Shown here one piece after another: positions 15,722-21,218 of a stretch of 21,218 nucleotides of DNA. Source of the stretch: SHZI01 sp032122615 (GTDB taxonomy: Bacteria > Pseudomonadota > Gammaproteobacteria > Steroidobacterales > GCA-2729495). The first letter of the stretch is position 1, and each line of letters starts with the position of its first letter. Below the pieces are notes generated by a model that saw only the letters and a program-made list of their open reading frames with translations, was not told where the DNA came from and did no database searches. Made by a program: the position numbers and the translations under genes. The stretch is taken from NCBI GenBank assembly GCA_032122615.1, contig JAQBGF010000185.1, positions 1-21,218 on the forward strand. Direction: 5' to 3'.

Positions 15722-15871
15722 TCACGACTCCCATGCGATAACTGCCACGACTCGCGCCGTGCCCCTGGACAGACTATCGGGACCCCACCATTCCTGTCAT
15801 CCGTGATGCGAGCGACTCATGCAGCCCAATCCCCGTCTAGCCCAGGCTAAACGCTGTGGTATAGGGTATGC
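15722..15871. promoter_or_regulatory. Divergent gap before the methyltransferase
   Basis: The gap must hold promoters for the 59-residue gene and for the methyltransferase. A TATAGG at 15860-15865 resembles a -10 box but lies too close to the start codon to serve it. Nothing else stands out. Confidence 0.25.
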
Positions 15872-16729
15872 ATGACGCCGCTGGTCACACTGAAGGTGCA
15901 CGAGGCCCTGTGTGCGGCGGCGCGCGCCGGCGCGCCCACCGTCGAGTGTTCTCTCGACCTGGAGCGATCGACCACGACCGTCGCCGTGGATGATTTCGGC
16001 TGGCATTACGCCGGTCAGCGGTTTCCGTGGCTTTCAACCTGCAAGGAGAGGACGATTTACCACTGGGAGAACGCGGCCTTCCAGCCGGTGTCACGCTACA
16101 CGACGGCGCTGATCAAGCTGGTGCCGACGCAGTGGGGCCCGCCGACTTTCGAAATAGATGGCATCAAGATGTTACCGACGGCCAGGGTTTCGCCCTGGGA
16201 GGATGCCGGTCGCAAGGTCAGCCTGATTCAACCGCGCGGCAAGGTGATTCTGGACACCTGCGGGGGCCTGGGCTATTTCGCCGACTGGTGCCTGCGTGGT
16301 CGGGCCTCCCGGGTGCTGTCCTTCGAAAAGAACCCCGATGTCATCTGGCTGCGCAGTCTCAATCCCTGGTCGCCGGAAGTCAGTGGTCGCGCTGGCAACG
16401 TGGCCGGCGGCCAGCCGGGCAGTGGACTGACGTTGACCGAGGGTGACATCAGCGAGCACATCACGCTGCTGCCCGCCGAGTCTGTCGATGCGTGCCTTCA
16501 CGACCCGCCACGCTTTGGTATCGCCGGGGAACTCTATTCCCAGGACTTCTATGACCAACTGGGCCGGGTGCTCAAACGCAGGGGCAGGCTGTTTCACTAT
16601 ACGGGCACGCCGAATAAGCTCACCAGCAGCCGCGATGTACCCGGCGAAGTGGTGAAGCGCTTGCGCATGGCCGGGTTCGTCACGGAACTGAATGGCGATG
16701 GTGTCCTCGCAACCCGAGGTGGTTGGTAG
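15872..16729 (+). CDS. Archaeal-type predicted SAM-dependent methyltransferase
   Basis: A 285-residue protein. Residues 124-141 hold a class I methyltransferase motif I (KVILDTCGGLGYFADWCL), followed by an acidic motif II in LSFEKN and motif III in TEGDI. The catalytic-loop motif is HDPPRF at 210-215, similar to the D-P-P motifs of RNA and some amino-group methyltransferases. RLFHYTGTPNKLTSSRD and the last helix-strand pair fit the group described as predicted archaeal methyltransferases (COG2521-like), as judged from memory. The N-terminal 100 residues are specific to it. A short AGGG precedes the ATG; an ATG four bases upstream is out of frame. Substrate unknown. Confidence 0.75.
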   Translation: MTPLVTLKVHEALCAAARAGAPTVECSLDLERSTTTVAVDDFGWHYAGQRFPWLSTCKERTIYHWENAAFQPVSRYTTALIKLVPTQWGPPTFEIDGIKMLPTARVSPWEDAGRKVSLIQPRGKVILDTCGGLGYFADWCLRGRASRVLSFEKNPDVIWLRSLNPWSPEVSGRAGNVAGGQPGSGLTLTEGDISEHITLLPAESVDACLHDPPRFGIAGELYSQDFYDQLGRVLKRRGRLFHYTGTPNKLTSSRDVPGEVVKRLRMAGFVTELNGDGVLATRGGW

Positions 16730-16774
16730 CGGGCGCTGGACGTCAATGGTCGTACAGCGTAACGTCCGGGGTGC

Positions 16775-17062
16775 ATGAGGCGCTGGTTCAACAGAGTGGT
16801 GCTTGCCCGCCGCTGGGCAACGTTTCTCGTCATGGGCGTCGCGTTCTTCTGTTTCGGTATCGGTTCGCTGAACCTGTTCTTACTGCTCAAGGGCACCGTC
16901 GACCTGCTGGGCGAGTTTGGCTTGCAGGCTGTAATGGACGGTGGACTTCAGCAACTCCTCGAGTTGCTCGCGTCCGGTTACGCGAGCATGGCGGGCTATG
17001 TCGTGTTCAAGGCCTGCGAGTTCAGCCTGGTGCGGCACATTGTCGAGCCTGCGCGAGACTGA
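16775..17062 (+). CDS. Small hypothetical membrane protein, 95 residues
   Basis: A short protein with a basic N-terminus (RRWFNRVVLARRW), one strong hydrophobic helix of about 25 residues (15-40), and a second, weaker hydrophobic stretch near 65-80. CGGGG just precedes the ATG. It lies 45 bp after the methyltransferase and 53 bp before the host-attachment gene, all on one strand, so the three may be co-transcribed. Another plus frame is open across the same bases, but it lacks the positive-then-hydrophobic order of a real membrane protein. I do not recognise a family. Confidence 0.65.
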   Translation: MRRWFNRVVLARRWATFLVMGVAFFCFGIGSLNLFLLLKGTVDLLGEFGLQAVMDGGLQQLLELLASGYASMAGYVVFKACEFSLVRHIVEPARD

Positions 17063-17115
17063 GCCATGGTTGTATCGCTGGCGGAACCCGGCAGCAGGGA
17101 GAGGAGGTGCCTGAT

Positions 17116-17613
17116 ATGAGTGCAATCCGCGTCCTCGTGGCCAACAAGACGCAGGCGGAGCTGTTTGACCTGCCCACTCGCCGGAGTGCGCTGAAGCCGG
17201 TGCGCAGCTTCGTCAATCCGGCGGGCACGAAGCGGGAGAGTGCGCTCGGCACCAGCCGGCCGGGCCGTGTGATGAACCGGTCGGGGGGAGTTCGCCAGAC
17301 CTACCAGTCGAAGCACACCCTCAAGGAACTGGCAGAGCAAGAACTTGTACGGCAGGTTGCCGCTGCGCTGGCGGCCTACCTGAAACGTGGCAGCGGGGCG
17401 CGCATGGTGCTGGTTGCGGCACCGCACACGCTGGGGATTTATCGTCGGCACCTGCCGGCCGCAGTGCGCAAGCGCGTGATCCTGGAAATTCAGCGTGACC
17501 TCAACAAGCTGCCGGTCGCCACCCTCCACAAGCGCGTGCTGACAGCGCTTCAGGAATTGCCCCCTTCCGTAACTGCCAGTTGGGGTAAACGGCCCCGAAG
17601 CACTTCAGCGTGA
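17116..17613 (+). CDS. Host-attachment-family protein (baeRF-like)
   Basis: A 165-residue basic protein. It begins SAIRVLVANKTQAELFDL, the usual opening of the family annotated as host attachment proteins (required for attachment to host cells in Agrobacterium), now grouped with bacterial relatives of archaeo-eukaryotic release factors. The centre holds a KHTLKELAEQELVRQVAAALAAYL helix and a MVLVAAPHTLGIYRRHLP segment, also typical. AGGAGGTG at 17102-17109, six bases before the ATG, is the best ribosome site in the window and fixes this start, although the frame is open back to 16723. Its biochemical role is not established; the name should not be taken to imply a pathogen. Confidence 0.85.
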   Translation: MSAIRVLVANKTQAELFDLPTRRSALKPVRSFVNPAGTKRESALGTSRPGRVMNRSGGVRQTYQSKHTLKELAEQELVRQVAAALAAYLKRGSGARMVLVAAPHTLGIYRRHLPAAVRKRVILEIQRDLNKLPVATLHKRVLTALQELPPSVTASWGKRPRSTSA

Positions 17614-17619
17614 CGACCG

Positions 17620-18315
17620 TCAATCCGGGGTCGCCCTTAATGTGGCGCGGAAATCTGTTGCGCGCCAGGCGCAGGCCGTGAGCAGGTAGTACCCGGCCAT
17701 CAGTGCCGCAAACAGCCACTCGATGACGTTCTCGGCGCGATCCTTGTCCGGGACGAAATTGCCAACGGGAATGCTCGCCAGGCCGAGCGCCAGCAGCAGC
17801 CCGACTGTCACCAGTTTGTTGCGGATAATCCACCGAGGCACCGTGCTGCGCAGGGTTCCCGGCAGGCGCAACAGTTCGCGAGTGAGAAGGATCTGCGCGA
17901 GTACGCCGAAAGACAGGTGGACGTTGACGCCGTAGCGGCGCATCAGGTTGTAGAAATCGCCTTTTGAGCCCAGGTAGACGGTATAGAGCACCAGGAACGC
18001 CGCCGAGATCACGCCGAGCGCCACCATTGCACGCACCGCCGAGGAGTCATTGGCGCCGAGGGACAGCAACCACCGCCGGCACAGCACCCAGTAAGCGGCC
18101 ATGAGTACGGCGGCCGGAATCATTCCGCCCTTGAAGAGAAAGTACGCGGTTCCATGACGGCCGGCAGCGCTGATCGACGTGCAGCCACTGAGGTAGGGCA
18201 CGCAACCCGGAATATGGCCGCCCTGCACCGAGATCACATAGCAGGCTTGGACGACCACCAGTGGCAGCAGTCCGGCTGCCAGGGCTATGCCCCACAGGCG
18301 GAGGTCTTCGCTCAT
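17620..18315 (-). CDS. Six-helix membrane protein, possibly Frag1/DRAM/Sfk1-like
   Basis: A 231-residue protein with six predicted helices (about 8-28, 57-79, 96-114, 131-147, 168-184, 198-216). The conserved-looking region lies in the first periplasmic loop, CVPYLSGCTSISAAGR, where eukaryotic Frag1/DRAM/Sfk1 proteins have a PYIS motif; topology and length also match that family. Two cysteines (38 and 45) in the loop could form a disulphide. The ATG overlaps the stop codon of the upstream lipoprotein gene by one base, so the two are translated together. It ends six bases from the convergent host-attachment gene. Family call is tentative. Confidence 0.7.
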   Translation of the reverse strand: MSEDLRLWGIALAAGLLPLVVVQACYVISVQGGHIPGCVPYLSGCTSISAAGRHGTAYFLFKGGMIPAAVLMAAYWVLCRRWLLSLGANDSSAVRAMVALGVISAAFLVLYTVYLGSKGDFYNLMRRYGVNVHLSFGVLAQILLTRELLRLPGTLRSTVPRWIIRNKLVTVGLLLALGLASIPVGNFVPDKDRAENVIEWLFAALMAGYYLLTACAWRATDFRATLRATPD

Positions 18316-18788
18316 CAGCGATTTGTGGCGGGCGTTGAAACCGGCAGCATGAACTCACCCTGCGACTCGAACCGCAAGGAGCGTAACGACCCGCGGCCCA
18401 GCTTGCCGCGCATCTGGTAGCGAATCCTGTCGACGGGCTTGCCATCGAGAACGCCCATGAACTGCCCCGCCATGCGCAACATCGAGACCGTGACAGGGAC
18501 GCTGATGACGGATTCGCCGAACGCTGCCACCGTGCCGCTTTCCTTGCTCACGCCCGTGGCAAAGGTCTTGTCCTGCACCTCGAGGTTGACGTAGGCGCCG
18601 CTGTACTCAATCGGCGTATCGTTCGGGTTCTGGACCCGCAAGCGGAGCATCATGCGCAGTTCGAATCCTTCGCCCGGCAACGGCTCGACTCCTGCCACCG
18701 TGACCTGAAGAGGGTCCGTCGGCTGCAGGAGGGCGCAACCGCCCAGTACCAGCGAGGTCAGCGTCAGCAGGGCAATGTGGCGAATCAT
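18315..18788 (-). CDS. LEA type 2 (LEA14/WHy-like) lipoprotein
   Basis: A 157-residue lipoprotein: signal at 1-17 and lipobox LGGC with Cys18. The mature domain follows the LEA14/WHy beta-sandwich pattern: LRVQNPNDTPIEYSGAYVNLEVQDKTFATG, then GESVISVPVTVSM. Bacterial versions are often envelope lipoproteins linked with desiccation or stress proteins, but the function is not settled. AAGGGAA lies about 8 bases before the ATG. It is the first gene of a two-gene unit with the six-helix protein and diverges from the sulfatase gene across 79 bp. Confidence 0.85.
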   Translation of the reverse strand: MIRHIALLTLTSLVLGGCALLQPTDPLQVTVAGVEPLPGEGFELRMMLRLRVQNPNDTPIEYSGAYVNLEVQDKTFATGVSKESGTVAAFGESVISVPVTVSMLRMAGQFMGVLDGKPVDRIRYQMRGKLGRGSLRSLRFESQGEFMLPVSTPATNR

Positions 18789-18867
18789 GGTTAAAATTCC
18801 CTTGATAAACGGGTGCGATCAGTTGCAGTCTGCGGGAAGGTGCCGCGCCTTGCCAAGGAGCACAATA

Positions 18868-20427
18868 ATGCGAAGCTATCTCCCGGTTCTTGCCACCCTG
18901 GTCGTGTTCAGCTGCAGCGCCGTGGCGGCCGACCGTCCGAACCTCCTTCTGATCCTCACCGACAATGAGAGCCCGTCGCTGCTCGGTGCGTACGGCAACC
19001 GGGAGATCCGCACGCCGCACATCGACCAATTGGCCGCCGAGGGAATGCTGTTTACCCGCGCGTTTGCCACCAGCGGCGTGTGCTCACCGGCTCGCGCCAC
19101 CTTGCTGACGGGGCTGATTCCCTCCCGCACGGGGGTCCACAACGGCTTGCCGGCGCGCTTCGCGGTGCCGGACTACTCTGCCATCGAGGAATTCCGCAAT
19201 TTACCGCAGACGCTGGCCGACGCGGGCTACGTGACGGCGCTGGTGGGCAAGCACCACCTGGGCGCGCACGAGAAGCCGCAACTCGGTTTCAGTTTCTGGG
19301 CCACCTTCAGCGGTGGGCATACCGAAAGCTTCGTGGACCAGGTCGTCGTGGACAACGGGCGCAGCTTCAACGTTTCGGAACTCAAGGAACACGTGACGGA
19401 TTTCTGGACCCGCCGCGCCGTCGATTTCATCGGGACGCAGAAAAAGGAGAAGCCGTTCTTCCTGATGCTTTCGTACAATGGGCCGTACGTGCTGCCGCCG
19501 ACGGTGCTCGATCCACCGGACACGCGCCATGCCGCGTGGTATGAGGCGCACCCGCCGCGGCCGGTCGGCGAGCCCGCGCACCCGTACCTCGAAACCTTCG
19601 CGCGCGCATTTCCGGACAATATTCCCCTGCGTGGGGGCAATGTGGGGAAAGCAGCCATCAGGGCCCTTGACGATCCGCGCGCGATGATCAACGTGGCCTC
19701 GGAAGTTTCGATGGTCGACGACGGGGTAGGGCGCGTGCTCGCCGCTCTGGACGCGGCGGGCCTGGCGCGCGACACGCTGGTGGTTTTTCTCTCCGACCAG
19801 GGTTCTGCCTGGGGCCAGCACGGCCTGTGGGGCAACAGCTCCTGGGGCACTCCATACCCGGCCTTCAATGCCAACATGCAGATCCCCCTGATCATCCGGC
19901 ACCCGGGGCGAATCGCCGCTGGCAAGCGGTCGGATCACACGGTGAATGAGTACGACCTGCTGCCGACCTTGCTCGACTACCTGGGGCTCGCGGACCGGGC
20001 GGTCGCCAACACGCCGGGCCGCAGTCACGCGGCGCTGCTTCGGGGCGGCACGGCGGAGCCAGAGCAACCGGTGTTCTTCGAGTACATCACCACTCGGGCG
20101 ATCCAGACGCGGCAATGGAAATACATCAAGCGTTTCCTGGCCGAGCCCAATGAACTCTATGACCTTGCCAGCGACCCGGGCGAGACCCATAACCTGGTGG
20201 CAGACCCCGCCCGCAGTGCCGTGGTGACTGATCTGGACCGGCAGCTCACCGTGTTTTTCGAACGCTACGCGGACCCGCAGTGGGACGTATGGCGCGGTGG
20301 CACCGCGAAGGCCACGCTGGTTTACGGTAACCGCAACAAGCGCTTTGCTGAGCACTTCCCGGACTGGACGCCGCCCGTTACGCGCAAAGGTGTGGCGTTT
20401 CGCGACAGCGGACCGCCAGAACTCTGA
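18868..20427 (+). CDS. Secreted sulfatase (S1 family, FGly-type)
   Basis: A 519-residue protein. The ATG at 18868 has AAGGAG seven bases upstream and opens a signal peptide (VFSCSAVAA, cleavage near 21), so the longer frame from 18775 is rejected. Cys72 in CSPAR is the residue converted to formylglycine, with ATLLTG after it. Other sulfatase marks are TPHIDQLAAEGMLFTRAF, VGKHHLG (Lys128, His130), SDQG (Asp310) and HGLWGN. The first metal pair is Asp-Asn (32-33) rather than Asp-Asp, the second Asp-Gln, and NGPY (204-207) stands where most members have a Pro-His. It should hydrolyse a sulfate ester in the periplasm; the substrate is unknown, and an alkyl-phosphonate or similar ester cannot be excluded. 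No formylglycine-generating enzyme gene is in the window. Confidence 0.9.
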   Translation: MRSYLPVLATLVVFSCSAVAADRPNLLLILTDNESPSLLGAYGNREIRTPHIDQLAAEGMLFTRAFATSGVCSPARATLLTGLIPSRTGVHNGLPARFAVPDYSAIEEFRNLPQTLADAGYVTALVGKHHLGAHEKPQLGFSFWATFSGGHTESFVDQVVVDNGRSFNVSELKEHVTDFWTRRAVDFIGTQKKEKPFFLMLSYNGPYVLPPTVLDPPDTRHAAWYEAHPPRPVGEPAHPYLETFARAFPDNIPLRGGNVGKAAIRALDDPRAMINVASEVSMVDDGVGRVLAALDAAGLARDTLVVFLSDQGSAWGQHGLWGNSSWGTPYPAFNANMQIPLIIRHPGRIAAGKRSDHTVNEYDLLPTLLDYLGLADRAVANTPGRSHAALLRGGTAEPEQPVFFEYITTRAIQTRQWKYIKRFLAEPNELYDLASDPGETHNLVADPARSAVVTDLDRQLTVFFERYADPQWDVWRGGTAKATLVYGNRNKRFAEHFPDWTPPVTRKGVAFRDSGPPEL

Positions 20428-20483
20428 ATACAGAAGTACGCCATGGGCGACGGAAAAATTTGCAAGCTTTTAGGAGAATCGAA

Positions 20484-21218
20484 ATGCGTAGCACTCATTA
20501 TCGATTGAGTACTTGCCGCAAAGCCGGCGTGACGCTGGTCGTGGCCATGCTCGCAGGTAGCGCCGGGGCGCTTGCCGCGGAGAAGGCCGCTGGTGCCGAC
20601 GATCATTCCGCACACCAGGGACAGGCCGCCCACGAGATGAGTGCCAACGATCTGGCAATCCTGAGGCAGAAGATCCCGCTATATCGCCAATATACGGATG
20701 CACAGATCAACGAGGGCATGGCCCGGATGGTGGATCTCGAGGTCTACTTGAGCCCGGCCGGTGTGCGTAACGAAGTCGGGGTGCTGGCTTTGGGCCACGG
20801 TTACAAGGAGCCGGGCAACACCTTCTTTGTCGGCGCGTTCAAGCCCGTCGCTGGCAAGTACCCGACCGCGGCAGGGCTCGGTATGGCGATGATGAGCTCC
20901 GGGCACATACAGGCCGCGGTGGATCAACTTGAGAAGTCCGGCGCAAAGACCATCGTGGCACTGCCCACGGAAGTCGGTGACGACACCTCGCTGATACGTC
21001 AGTGGAGCTACATATTCGGTCTGTCGGACGAGTCGGCTTATCTGGATGTTCCGCGTGTGAAGTCGACCGCGAAGATCCTGATGGCCCGAACGCCGACGAC
21101 GAGCCCGATCATCGGTGAAATCCTGGCGGACTATGCGAAGAGCGCTATCCGCGATGCGAAGAACGAGGTCGCCATGCTGGTGGTGCATGGTCCGCAGGAG
21201 GCGGAGGACAACCTCAAG
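20484..21218 (+). CDS. Secreted CbiX/CbiK-like chelatase, 3' end missing
   Basis: The frame from the ATG at 20484 (AGGAGA upstream) is open to the window end, giving 245 residues. Residues 14-32 are a signal peptide (VTLVVAMLAGSAGALAA). A His-rich linker follows. The first chelatase domain has LALGHGYKEPGN (His105 as likely metal ligand) and SGAKTIVALPTEVGDD; a second begins with MLVVHGPQEAEDN near residue 231, a two-domain arrangement like the long CbiX/CbiK chelatases. These insert cobalt, iron or nickel into sirohydrochlorin. Export to the periplasm is unusual but known for CbiK of Desulfovibrio vulgaris. It lies 56 bp after the sulfatase on the same strand. Family call moderate. Confidence 0.68.
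   Translation, partial: MRSTHYRLSTCRKAGVTLVVAMLAGSAGALAAEKAAGADDHSAHQGQAAHEMSANDLAILRQKIPLYRQYTDAQINEGMARMVDLEVYLSPAGVRNEVGVLALGHGYKEPGNTFFVGAFKPVAGKYPTAAGLGMAMMSSGHIQAAVDQLEKSGAKTIVALPTEVGDDTSLIRQWSYIFGLSDESAYLDVPRVKSTAKILMARTPTTSPIIGEILADYAKSAIRDAKNEVAMLVVHGPQEAEDNLK

Noticed and set aside
16723..17115. N-terminal extension of the host-attachment gene
   Set aside because: The strong AGGAGGTG at 17102 sets the start at 17116, and the extension overlaps a better-looking small membrane protein gene.
17611..17622. TGACG-AC-CGTCA palindrome spanning both stop codons of convergent genes
   Set aside because: A two-base centre cannot form a hairpin, and two facing TGA stops already account for half of the symmetry.
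19201..20355. 384-residue minus-strand frame over the sulfatase
   Set aside because: Antisense of the sulfatase; no start signal or domain.

Overview
The window is high-GC (about 60 percent by eye), densely coded bacterial chromosome. It carries about nineteen complete genes and one cut at each edge. The gene families point to a proteobacterium, most likely a gammaproteobacterium or close relative: an MlaFED/PqiC-type lipid transport operon with a fused STAS-permease, an LEA-type lipoprotein, a host-attachment-family protein and a periplasmic sulfatase. The lineage is an inference from families, not from a marker gene. I saw no rRNA, tRNA, insertion sequence, integrase or CRISPR array.

Layout. 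1-711 is the end of an MtrA/DUF4346-type corrinoid-methyltransferase relative. It is followed by an MFS transporter, a secreted protein that joins one heme c motif to a flavin-type split barrel, and a MATE exporter, all on the plus strand. From 4631 to 10386 lies a redox block, mostly on the minus strand: a two-cluster YfhL-type ferredoxin, a geranylgeranyl-reductase-like flavoprotein and both subunits of a 2-oxoacid (probably 2-oxoglutarate):ferredoxin oxidoreductase. A plus-strand uroporphyrinogen-III synthase (hemD) sits between them. From 10604 the plus strand carries a HemY-like flavoprotein followed closely by mlaE, mlaF, mlaD and a pqiC-type lipoprotein. Beyond 15542 there is a 59-residue membrane protein, an archaeal-type methyltransferase, a 95-residue membrane protein, a host-attachment-family protein, a minus-strand pair (LEA2 lipoprotein and six-helix membrane protein), a secreted sulfatase, and a secreted CbiX-like chelatase cut by the window end.

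How the genes may work together. The oxidoreductase would make low-potential reduced ferredoxin from a 2-oxoacid and CoA. The small ferredoxin could carry those electrons to the adjacent flavoprotein, as ferredoxins do for archaeal geranylgeranyl reductases. A second theme is tetrapyrroles: hemD, a HemY-like oxidase, a CbiX-like chelatase, a corrinoid-protein relative and a heme c protein all lie within 21 kb. Whether these form one pathway is not shown by the sequence. The Mla-type operon is a conventional cell-envelope lipid transport system.
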